A stretch of DNA of 64,000 nucleotides. It comes from JACPUX01 sp964517465 (GTDB lineage: Bacteria; Pseudomonadota; Gammaproteobacteria; Burkholderiales; Casimicrobiaceae). Positions within the stretch are counted from its first letter, which is position 1; every line of letters begins with the position of its first letter. Shown piece after piece: positions 43,249 through 51,210 of the stretch. The notes below the pieces were generated by a model that made no database searches, was not told the DNA's origin, and saw only the letters and a list, made by a program, of their open reading frames with translations. The stretch is from NCBI GenBank assembly GCA_964517465.1, contig CAZFEK010000022.1, positions 5,753 to 69,752 of the forward strand. The letters run 5' to 3'. A program made the translations under genes and the position numbers.

Positions 43249-45492
43249 TCAAACTACCGGTCGTTCCGGATGCACCGCCTCGGCCATTTCGATGCGGTTG
43301 CGCCACCATTCGGCGAGGGCGAGGGCGTCGAGCGGAGCGCTGATGTAAAAACCCTGCGCCTCTTCGCAGCCGTGCTTTTGCAGGAAGCGGTATTGCGCCG
43401 GACTCTCCACGCCTTCAGCAATGACTCTCAGGCCCAGGCCTTTGGCGAGGGCCAGAATGGCGAGGGTGATGGCTTCGTCATTGTGGTCGTGATCGAGCCC
43501 GCGCACGAATTTTTGGTCGATCTTGACGCTGTGCAAGGGCAGCCGCGTGAGGTAGTTCAAGCTCGAATAACCTGTGCCGAAATCGTCCATGGTGATGGTG
43601 ACCCCCATGGATTTGAGGCGCATGAGCGTGGCGACGGCCTTTTCGGGGTTGGAGATGATCACCGACTCGGTGATCTCCAGGTCCAAAAAGCGCGGCAGCA
43701 ACCCGCTGTCGGCGAGGGCATGCTCCACCACGCTCACCCATCCCTCTTGTTCGAGTTGCTGCACTGAGAGGTTGACCGACAGGCGCATGAGCAGGTCTTG
43801 GTCGTGCCAGGCCCGAGCTTGCAAGCAGGCGGTGCGAAGCGCCCAAGTGCCCAGCGGGTGGATGAGGCCCGACTCTTCGGCGACCGGAATGAACTCAACC
43901 GGGGAAATCAAGCCTCGTTCCGGATCTCGCCAGCGCAGCAGAGCTTCCACACCGACCGGCCACCCGGAAGCAATGTCGATCTGCGGCTGAAACACCAGTT
44001 CGAATTCGTTGTTGGCAAGCGCGCGCCGCAGGTCGTTTTCGAGTTTGAGCCGCGCCTGCACCCGCGCGTTCATCTCCGGGGTGTAGAAGCGGTAGGCATC
44101 GCGCCCATGCTCTTTGGCGGCATACATCGCGGTATCGGCCTGCTTCACCAGGCCCACCGGATCGGCAGCGTCTTCCGGGTAGAGGGCGATGCCGATGCTC
44201 ACGGTCACCGTCAGGTCTTGCCCGACCAGCGAGAAGGGCGTGGCAAAAATGCGCTGCACCCGGGCCAGAAGGTCCATGACATGGTGCGTGCTGTGGGCCG
44301 GGTGGAGGCCGGGAACCACGATCAGGAACTCGTCTCCGCCCAGCCGCGCCACGGTGTCGTTTTCGCGCACTGCTTGCTGCAGCCGCTGCGCAGCGTCCCG
44401 CAGCAGCTGGTCTCCGGCATCATGGCCCAGGGTGTCGTTGATGCGCTTGAAATGGTCGAAGTCGATGAACAGCACGGCCACTTCCCACTGCTGGCGTTCG
44501 GCATCGGCCAGCATCTGCTTCAAGCGGGTGTTGAGCAGCGCCCGGTTGGGCAGGCCGGTGAGTATGTCGTGCTGCGCAAGGCGATAGGCGTTGGCGGTGG
44601 CAACTTTGAGTTCTTGGGTGCGCAAGGCGACTTGTTCTTCGAGCGTGCGCTGGTTGTCTTCGAGTGCCGCCTTATGCTCTTCGAGGCGCCGCTGGTAGCT
44701 CACGATTTCGCTGCGGCTGGTGGCGAGCTTGCCCGCCATGTCGTTGAACGCCTCGGTGAGCTGGGCCAATTCGTCGCTGGTGGTGACCGGAACATGCACG
44801 TCGAAGCGCCCCGAGGCTACCGCCTTTGCGGCCCTGGTGAGGCGATTGATCGGCATCACCAGGCGGCGGGTGAGAAGCACCACGATCAGCACACTGAGCA
44901 AAATGGCGCCGACGGCGATTTTCACCGCGCCGAAAACATAGGCCCATTGACGCGCGGCGACGCGCTCATAGTGCATGCCAATGCGGATGTAGCCGATCGG
45001 TCCCTTGGAGTCGGCGCTGCTGCCCACGCCGCGCAGCGACTGGGTGGCGGGGCGGGTGCGTATGGGAGTAATCAGTTCCAGTATGCGCCGGTCCTCATGC
45101 CTGATTTCGGCGATCACCGTTTCGCCTTCGATGCGCCCTGAGCGCTCGGCCAGCGGCGGCAGTTTGCCCTCCCGGAAATTCCTGGCCGCAATGGACTCGC
45201 GCCGCGCGTCGAGCATTTCGGCGTAAGCGATGTCGCTGTCGAACTTGAGTATGTCCAGAAGATGCGTGGCATCGTCCTTGTTGGCGGTGTACGCCGTGTA
45301 TTCGCTGACCTCGGCCAGCACCTCGAGGGTGGTGCGCGCCTGGGCTTCGAGCTTGGCTTGTGCATCGCGCGCTTCCTGCTGGACCAAGAAGCCGGTGACG
45401 CCCAGGGCGGTGACGACGATGCCGCCGATCGACAGCAGGTTCAGCTTGACCAGCAGGCCAAGGCCTGAGCGCGAGGGTGTCGGCTCATTCAT
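43249..45492 (-). CDS. Membrane diguanylate cyclase/phosphodiesterase (HAMP-GGDEF-EAL)
   Basis: 747 residues: helix 1 (about 13-32), periplasmic domain to about 180, helix 2 (about 185-208), HAMP, coiled linker, GGDEF with intact GGDEF motif (about 385-389), and EAL with EALLRW, ITESV, DDFGTGYSSLNYL, KIDQKFV and EGVE. Both makes and degrades cyclic-di-GMP in principle. Its start overlaps the stop of a periplasmic binding-protein gene by 8 bases, so that protein is a likely signal partner. Confidence 0.92.
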   Translation of the reverse strand: MNEPTPSRSGLGLLVKLNLLSIGGIVVTALGVTGFLVQQEARDAQAKLEAQARTTLEVLAEVSEYTAYTANKDDATHLLDILKFDSDIAYAEMLDARRESIAARNFREGKLPPLAERSGRIEGETVIAEIRHEDRRILELITPIRTRPATQSLRGVGSSADSKGPIGYIRIGMHYERVAARQWAYVFGAVKIAVGAILLSVLIVVLLTRRLVMPINRLTRAAKAVASGRFDVHVPVTTSDELAQLTEAFNDMAGKLATSRSEIVSYQRRLEEHKAALEDNQRTLEEQVALRTQELKVATANAYRLAQHDILTGLPNRALLNTRLKQMLADAERQQWEVAVLFIDFDHFKRINDTLGHDAGDQLLRDAAQRLQQAVRENDTVARLGGDEFLIVVPGLHPAHSTHHVMDLLARVQRIFATPFSLVGQDLTVTVSIGIALYPEDAADPVGLVKQADTAMYAAKEHGRDAYRFYTPEMNARVQARLKLENDLRRALANNEFELVFQPQIDIASGWPVGVEALLRWRDPERGLISPVEFIPVAEESGLIHPLGTWALRTACLQARAWHDQDLLMRLSVNLSVQQLEQEGWVSVVEHALADSGLLPRFLDLEITESVIISNPEKAVATLMRLKSMGVTITMDDFGTGYSSLNYLTRLPLHSVKIDQKFVRGLDHDHNDEAITLAILALAKGLGLRVIAEGVESPAQYRFLQKHGCEEAQGFYISAPLDALALAEWWRNRIEMAEAVHPERPVV

Positions 45493-46396
45493 GGGTCTTG
45501 CTCGCCATGTGCCGGATGTCGGAGGGCCAATCGATGCGCATATGCCGGGCGGTGCGCAAATTGATGGAGAGTACCAGTCTTGCCGGCTGTTGTGGGAGTT
45601 CCCGCGGCAATCCGATCATCTTGAGCGCGGCGAGGCCGCAATGCCGGCCGAGATCTTCATAGTCCGGCTCCAGCGCGTAGAGCGCTCCGGCTCTGACCCA
45701 GGCGTCGGTGAGTCCGATCACTGGGATGCGGGCCCGAAAGGAGAACAGCAGAATGGCTTTCGCGGTTTGCGGCGTGAAGACGGTGCGGTCGTTGAGGCCC
45801 AGGATCACATCCGCCTTGCGGCCCAGCCGCTGCAGTGCCGCGGGCAACTCGGTTGGCGAACGCACCGGCTCGGGCAAGGCTTGCAAGCCCACATTCTGCA
45901 GTGCATCGGTGAGGCGGCCGACGTGGCGGGCACTGAAATCCGGATCGTACAACAAGCCCACGCGCCGAGCCTGGCCATGCAGCCGGCGCAGCCAGGCGGC
46001 CTGCAATTCGGGCGAAACCTCCGGGGGGATGGCCAAAACTTGTTCGCCCCGCGGCAAACTGGCGTTGGTCGGCAAAAGGCAGCCCACCAGCGCCGGGGTC
46101 CCTCGCACGCGAAGGATGTCATCCGCGGCCCTTTGCCCCAGGCTGAGAAAGACGGTTCCGTTCTCGGCGCGCCGCAAGGAGTCGAGCGCATCGTCGCGGG
46201 CAAGCGAGAGGTAACGCGCGTTCACCGGCTGCCCGGCGAGACTGCCGCGAAGACCAAGCAAGACTCGATCGACGGTGGCGTCGCCCTCGGGCGCGACGAT
46301 CTGCAGGCTCGGGGTTTCCGGAGCCGCGGGGGCCGCTTGTCCTAGCGCCAGTGTGATAAGCGCCGCGAAGAGCGCCTGGCGCAAGCGCCGCGTCAT
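45485..46396 (-). CDS. ABC-type substrate-binding protein (ABC_sub_bind family)
   Basis: 303 residues from an ATG at 46396 (MTRRLRQALFAALITL), with a signal peptide of about 25 residues. Two-lobed binding-protein features include VGLLYDPDFSARHVGRL, ADVILGLNDRTVFTPQ and IPVIGLTDAWVRAGALY. No ABC permease or ATPase is beside it; instead it overlaps the GGDEF-EAL gene by 8 bases (ATGAATGA). It may act as a ligand sensor for that enzyme. Earlier starts in the frame were rejected for lack of a signal. Confidence 0.78.
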   Translation of the reverse strand: MTRRLRQALFAALITLALGQAAPAAPETPSLQIVAPEGDATVDRVLLGLRGSLAGQPVNARYLSLARDDALDSLRRAENGTVFLSLGQRAADDILRVRGTPALVGCLLPTNASLPRGEQVLAIPPEVSPELQAAWLRRLHGQARRVGLLYDPDFSARHVGRLTDALQNVGLQALPEPVRSPTELPAALQRLGRKADVILGLNDRTVFTPQTAKAILLFSFRARIPVIGLTDAWVRAGALYALEPDYEDLGRHCGLAALKMIGLPRELPQQPARLVLSINLRTARHMRIDWPSDIRHMASKTHE

Positions 46397-46641
46397 TCGC
46401 CGGCGGCGACTACCGTCCCCCAGTGTCGGCGCGCCGAATGGTTGGTGCAAGGGCGCCGATCTTCTGCCGTCTGCGCGGCGAACGTCCATGTGCTTGATTT
46501 CCGCTAGGTGGCCAGACTGAAGGCCCAATCCGTGCAACCCGCAGCGTTGCCGCTGCGCCCCCCGAAACCCGGACCCCCCACACTTGGTCCCCTGCCATGG
46601 TGATCATACCGCGCCGGAGCGCGCAGGTGCACGGCACGAGA
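46397..46641. other. Intergenic region between the binding-protein gene and fumarase
   Basis: 245 bases, C-rich. A minus-strand TATGAT (46608-46603) is a possible -10 for the downstream operon, but without a clear -35. No gene or terminator. Confidence 0.4.
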
Positions 46642-48156
46642 TCAAAGCACGCGAACCGGAATCTTGCCTATCCTGGCCTGCCACTCGCGGGGTCCGCTGA
46701 TATGCACCGCCTCGCCGCGGCTGTCCACGGCCACGGTGACGGGCATATCCTTGACCTCGAATTCGTAAATGGCCTCCATGCCCAAATCGGCAAAGGCCAC
46801 CACGCGCGCGGCGCGGATCGCCTTGGAAACGAGATAAGCGGCACCCCCCACAGCCATCAGGTAGACCGCTCGGTGATCGCGGATCGCTTCGATTGCCGCC
46901 GGTCCGCGCTCGGCCTTGCCCACCATGCCCAGGAGTCCGGTTTCGGCGAGCATCTGGCGGGTGAACTTGTCCATACGCGTGGCGGTGGTGGGGCCGGCAG
47001 GGCCGACCACTTCGTCGCGCACCGGATCGACCGGGCCGACGTAATAGATGAAACGGTTCTGGAAATCCACTGGCAGCTTTTCGCCGCGGGAGAGCATGTC
47101 GGTCATGCGCTTGTGCGCGGCATCGCGGCCGGTCAGGAGCTTGCCGTTCAGGAGCAGCACTTCGCCGGGTTTCCAACTCGCCACTTCCTCGCGCGTGACA
47201 GCGTCGAGGTCGACGCGGCGCCCCTTGGATGCGTCGTAGGTGAGGCGCGGCCAGTCGTCGAGCGAAGGCGGTTCTAGGTTTGCCGGGCCGGAGCCGTCGA
47301 GCACGAAATGGACGTGGCGAGTGGCTGCGCAATTGGGAATCATCGCCACCGGCAAGTTCGCTGCGTGGGTCGGGTAATCGAGCACCTTCACGTCGAGCAC
47401 CGTGGTGAGGCCGCCCAAGCCTTGCGCGCCGATGCCCAGGGCGTTGACCTTCTCGTAGAGTTCGATGCGCAGTTCCTCGGCGCGGTTCGTGGGGCCGCGG
47501 GCGATGAGCTCAGGCATGTCGATGGGCTCCATGAGGGCCTCTTTGGCCATCACCATGGCTTTTTCCGCGGTGCCGCCGATGCCGATGCCCAGCATACCCG
47601 GCGGGCACCAGCCGGCGCCCATGGTGGGCACGGTTTTCAACACCCAGTCGACCACGGAGTCCGAAGGATTGAGCATGATGAATTTGGATTTGGCTTCGGA
47701 CCCGCCGCCTTTCGCGGCGACGTGCACGTCCACACGATCGCCGGGTACGATCTCGTAGTTGATTACCGCGGGGGTGTTGTCCTTGGTGTTCCTGCGGGCG
47801 CCGGCCGGGTCGGCCAGCACCGAGGCGCGCAGTTTGTTGTCCTGATGAAGATAGGCGCGACGCACGCCTTCGTTGACCATGTCCTCCACGCTCATGGTCG
47901 CGTCCCAGCGCACGTTCATGCCCACTTTGAGGAACACGGTCACGATGCCGGTATCCTGGCAGATAGGGCGATGCCCTTCGGCGCATAACCGCGAGTTGAC
48001 CAGAATCTGCGCCATGGCGTCCTTGGCCGCGGGCGACTGTTCCAACTCGTAAGCGCGGGAGAGCGCCTTGATGTAGTCCACCGGGTGATAATAAGAGATG
48101 AACTGCAAGGCATCGGCGATGCTTTGGATGAAATCGTCCTGGCGTATGGCACTCAT
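46642..48156 (-). CDS. Fumarate hydratase, class I (4Fe-4S)
   Basis: TCA cycle enzyme, fumarate to malate. 504 residues, alpha and beta domains fused. Cluster cysteines are in PICQDTG (Cys66), GWCPPG (near 184) and PNCAATRHVHF. The iron-sulfur class is oxygen-sensitive; no class II fumC is in the window. The upstream yqhA gene lies 40 bp away on the same strand. Confidence 0.95.
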   Translation of the reverse strand: MSAIRQDDFIQSIADALQFISYYHPVDYIKALSRAYELEQSPAAKDAMAQILVNSRLCAEGHRPICQDTGIVTVFLKVGMNVRWDATMSVEDMVNEGVRRAYLHQDNKLRASVLADPAGARRNTKDNTPAVINYEIVPGDRVDVHVAAKGGGSEAKSKFIMLNPSDSVVDWVLKTVPTMGAGWCPPGMLGIGIGGTAEKAMVMAKEALMEPIDMPELIARGPTNRAEELRIELYEKVNALGIGAQGLGGLTTVLDVKVLDYPTHAANLPVAMIPNCAATRHVHFVLDGSGPANLEPPSLDDWPRLTYDASKGRRVDLDAVTREEVASWKPGEVLLLNGKLLTGRDAAHKRMTDMLSRGEKLPVDFQNRFIYYVGPVDPVRDEVVGPAGPTTATRMDKFTRQMLAETGLLGMVGKAERGPAAIEAIRDHRAVYLMAVGGAAYLVSKAIRAARVVAFADLGMEAIYEFEVKDMPVTVAVDSRGEAVHISGPREWQARIGKIPVRVL

Positions 48157-48196
48157 GATGGCTTTCCGTGTGGGAGGCGAGGGGTAGTTCCAAAAT

Positions 48197-48721
48197 TCAG
48201 TGGGCTTCGCTGCGCACTGGCATGATGCGCTCTACCAACGCCATGGCCAGCGCCGAAAAGAGGAAGACGGTGTGGATGATGGTCTGCCACATGATCTGGT
48301 GGGTGGAGAGCTGCGGCGCGTCGATGAAAGTGCGCAAGAGGTGAATCGAGGAAATGGCGATGATGGCGGTGGCAAGCTTCAACTTCAGTACCGAGGCGTT
48401 GACGTGCGACAACCACTCGGGCTCGTCGGGGTGCCCCTGGAGGTTGAGCCGTGAGACGAAAGTCTCGTAGCCGCCGATGATCACCATGATCAACAAATTG
48501 GAAATCATCACCACATCGATGAGACCCAGCACGATGAGCATGATCTCCTGCTCCTTCAGGGTGCTGGCGTGGCTCACCAGATGCCAACATTCGCGGGCGA
48601 ACATATACACATAAACCGCTTGGGCGAGGATCAGCCCGAGGTAGAGCGGCAGCTGCAGCCAGCGGCTGGTGAAAATGAGCGCGGAAATCGGATTCAGGCG
48701 GCGGGTCGCTGTTGGCGTCAT
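48197..48721 (-). CDS. yqhA: YqhA/TIGR00645-family inner-membrane protein
   Basis: 174 residues with four predicted helices and the family signature HLVSHASTLKEQEIMLIVLGLIDVVMISNLL (about 47-77). Function unknown. Transcribed toward fumarase, 40 bp apart. Confidence 0.88.
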   Translation of the reverse strand: MTPTATRRLNPISALIFTSRWLQLPLYLGLILAQAVYVYMFARECWHLVSHASTLKEQEIMLIVLGLIDVVMISNLLIMVIIGGYETFVSRLNLQGHPDEPEWLSHVNASVLKLKLATAIIAISSIHLLRTFIDAPQLSTHQIMWQTIIHTVFLFSALAMALVERIMPVRSEAH

Positions 48722-48737
48722 GTTGGAAGGATTGGAT

Positions 48738-48764
48738 GGCGAAGCGCAAATTTTAGCATTCGCC
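48738..48764. other. Imperfect hairpin upstream of yqhA
   Basis: GGCGAA (48738-48743) and TTCGCC (48759-48764) flank a partly complementary AT core. It is 17 bp upstream of the yqhA start. Confidence 0.3.
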
Positions 48765-48880
48765 TGGGCCTGACCTCGGCGCCATGGAAGTCGGGCGGGG
48801 GGACGAAAAACGGAAGTTTGGCGGGATTCAATCGAGCGTTTGTTTGAGCTACCCCCGCGCCAATTCTGGCTGGCGGTGTT

Positions 48881-48908
48881 TTGCGACGAATGTCGCTGGT
48901 GCTACAAT
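48881..48908 (+). promoter_or_regulatory. sigma70-type promoter of acs
   Basis: TTGCGA (48881-48886), 16-base spacer, TACAAT (48903-48908). Start near 48915, leaving about 87 nt of leader with a GGAGG Shine-Dalgarno. Confidence 0.6.
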
Positions 48909-48914
48909 GCAAGT

Positions 48915-48954
48915 CAACCCTAACTCTTATGTCTTATATAAGATATAAGGGTTG
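48915..48954. promoter_or_regulatory. Composite palindromic operator at the acs transcription start
   Basis: Outer arms CAACCCT (48915-48921) and AGGGTTG (48948-48954). Inside is the near-perfect 24-bp palindrome CTTAT-GT-CTTATATAAG-AT-ATAAG (48926-48949; only the pair G/T mismatched), whose centre CTTATATAAG is perfect. The position, right at the start site, suits repression. Confidence 0.65.
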
Positions 48955-49001
48955 TCGCTAGAGCTACTTTTCTTCCTTTTTCCTCGTCCAGGAGGCAGGT
49001 C

Positions 49002-50963
49002 ATGTCCGACATCGAATCAGTCCTACACGAAAACCGCGTCTTTCCGCCCTCGGAGGCATTTGTCGCCCAGGCGCATGTGCCCGGCATGTCGGCCTACCGG
49101 GAGTTGTGCGCCAAGGCAGCCAAGGACTACGCCGGTTTCTGGGGCAAACTCGCCCATGACAACATCCTCTGGAAGAAACAGTTCACCAAGACGCTGGATG
49201 ATTCCAACGCGCCTTTCTACAAGTGGTTCGAAGACGGCGAACTCAACGTTTCCTACAACTGCCTGGACCGGCACCTCGAATCCAAGCCGCACAAAACGGC
49301 GCTGATCTTCGAAGCCGACAATGGCCAGGTCACCAAGGTGAGCTACAAAGAGCTCTATCACAAGGTTTGCCAGTTCGCCAACGGCCTCAAGAAACTTGGC
49401 ATCACCAAAGGCGACCGCGTGCTGATTTACCTGCCCATGAGCGTGGAAGCCGTGGTGGCCATGCAGGCCTGCGCCCGCATCGGCGCCATTCACTCGGTGG
49501 TGTTCGGCGGCTTCTCGGCCAAGAGCGTGCAGGAGCGCATCATGGACGCCCAGGCCAAGCTGGTGGTCACCGCCGACGGGCAATATCGCGGCGGCCGCGA
49601 AATCCCCTTGAAACCGGCGGTCGACGAGGCGCTCTCCATGGGTGGATGCGAATCGATCGGCAAGGTGGTGGTCTACAAACGTACCGGCGGCGAGGTGCTC
49701 TGGAATGCCAGCCGCGACCTCTGGTGGCACGATCTCACCGAAGGCTTGCCCGACGAGTGCGAGCCCACCTATGTCGGCGCCGAGCATCCGCTCTTTATCC
49801 TCTACACCTCGGGCTCCACCGGCAAGCCCAAGGGCGTGCAGCATTCCACCGGCGGCTATCTGCTGGGCGCGGTGATGAGCATGAAGTGGGTGTTCGACAT
49901 CAAGTCGAACGACGTTTTCTGGTGCACTGCGGACGTGGGCTGGGTCACCGGTCACACCTACGTGACCTACGGCCCGCTCGCCTTGGGCGCGACCGAAGTG
50001 ATCTTCGAAGGTGTGCCGACTTATCCCGACGCCGGCCGCTTCTGGAAGATGATTCAAGACCACAAGGTCACCATTTTCTATACCGCGCCGACGGCGATTC
50101 GTTCGCTCATCAAAGCGGGCGGCGACTTGCCGCATAACTACGATTTGTCCTCCCTGCGTATCCTCGGCACGGTGGGTGAACCCATCAACCCGGAAGCCTG
50201 GATGTGGTACTACAACACCGTGGGCGGCGCTCGCTGCCCGATCGTCGACACCTGGTGGCAAACCGAAACCGGCGGCCACATGATTTCGCCCTTGCCCGGC
50301 GCCATGCCTTTGAAGCCCGGTTCCTGCACCCTGCCGCTGCCGGGCATCGATGCCGCCATCGTCGATGAAGCCGCGCACGAAGTGGAACTGGGCAAAGGCG
50401 GCTTCCTGGTGATCAGGAAACCCTGGCCCTCGATGATCCGCACCATCTGGGGCGATCCCGAGCGCTACAAGAAGTCATACTTCCCGGAAGAGTTCAAGGG
50501 CATGTATCTTGCCGGAGATGGCGCCAACCGGGATATGGATGGCTACTTCTGGATCGTGGGGCGCATCGACGACGTATTAAACGTCTCCGGCCACCGCCTG
50601 GGCACCATGGAAATCGAATCCGCGCTGGTCGCCAATCACCTGGTTGCCGAAGCGGCGGTGGTGGGGCGCCCGCACGACATCAAAGGCGAGGCCGTGGTGG
50701 CCTTCGTGGTCTTGAAGCAGTCCCGCCCCACCGGCGACAAGGCCAAAGAAATCTCTAATCAACTCAAGGCTTGGGTGGCGCAAGAAATCGGCTCCATCGC
50801 CAAGCCCGAAGAAATTCGTTTCGGCGACAATCTTCCCAAGACGCGCTCCGGCAAGATCATGCGTCGGCTGTTGCGTTCGCTGGCGAAGGGGGAAGCGATC
50901 ACGCAAGACACCACGACCCTGGAAAACCCAGGCATTCTCGATCAGTTGAAAGAAGCGAACTGA
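49002..50963 (+). CDS. acs: Acetyl-CoA synthetase
   Basis: Activates acetate to acetyl-CoA via acetyl-AMP. 653 residues. P-loop YTSGSTGKPKG (about 268), TWWQTETGG (about 413), GDGANRDMDGYFWIVGR and the acetylatable Lys motif PKTRSGKIMRRLLR near the C-terminus. CAGGAGGCAGG precedes the ATG. Followed by a strong terminator. Confidence 0.97.
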   Translation: MSDIESVLHENRVFPPSEAFVAQAHVPGMSAYRELCAKAAKDYAGFWGKLAHDNILWKKQFTKTLDDSNAPFYKWFEDGELNVSYNCLDRHLESKPHKTALIFEADNGQVTKVSYKELYHKVCQFANGLKKLGITKGDRVLIYLPMSVEAVVAMQACARIGAIHSVVFGGFSAKSVQERIMDAQAKLVVTADGQYRGGREIPLKPAVDEALSMGGCESIGKVVVYKRTGGEVLWNASRDLWWHDLTEGLPDECEPTYVGAEHPLFILYTSGSTGKPKGVQHSTGGYLLGAVMSMKWVFDIKSNDVFWCTADVGWVTGHTYVTYGPLALGATEVIFEGVPTYPDAGRFWKMIQDHKVTIFYTAPTAIRSLIKAGGDLPHNYDLSSLRILGTVGEPINPEAWMWYYNTVGGARCPIVDTWWQTETGGHMISPLPGAMPLKPGSCTLPLPGIDAAIVDEAAHEVELGKGGFLVIRKPWPSMIRTIWGDPERYKKSYFPEEFKGMYLAGDGANRDMDGYFWIVGRIDDVLNVSGHRLGTMEIESALVANHLVAEAAVVGRPHDIKGEAVVAFVVLKQSRPTGDKAKEISNQLKAWVAQEIGSIAKPEEIRFGDNLPKTRSGKIMRRLLRSLAKGEAITQDTTTLENPGILDQLKEAN

Positions 50964-50991
50964 TCACAGCGTCGATCGCCATTTGTAAGCA

Positions 50992-51019
50992 GGGGTCGCC
51001 GAGCGCGACCCCTTTTTTT
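50992..51019 (+). terminator. Rho-independent terminator of acs
   Basis: GGGGTCGC (50992-50999), 5-base loop, GCGACCCC (51005-51012), then seven T. Confidence 0.93.
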
Positions 51020-51210
51020 GCACTCGTTTCCGGCAACTTGCCTCTGCGCGCGCCTCGCGTCTTGCGTTCCGCCTGCCTGCGGGCGCGATTCGGCAACGAT
51101 TGCTTACACATCTTTGCTCACAACTCCTCGCTCGCCATTACCCCGCGCTGGCAACTAAGCTCCTGACGCAAGGCGCATGGTGCGCCACGCAAACTCGCTT
51201 GGGGGCGAAC

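Noticed and set aside
51032..51042. GGCAACTTGCC as a fourth copy of the recurring palindrome
   Set aside because: Spacer is 1 base, not 3, and the centre is not A/T.
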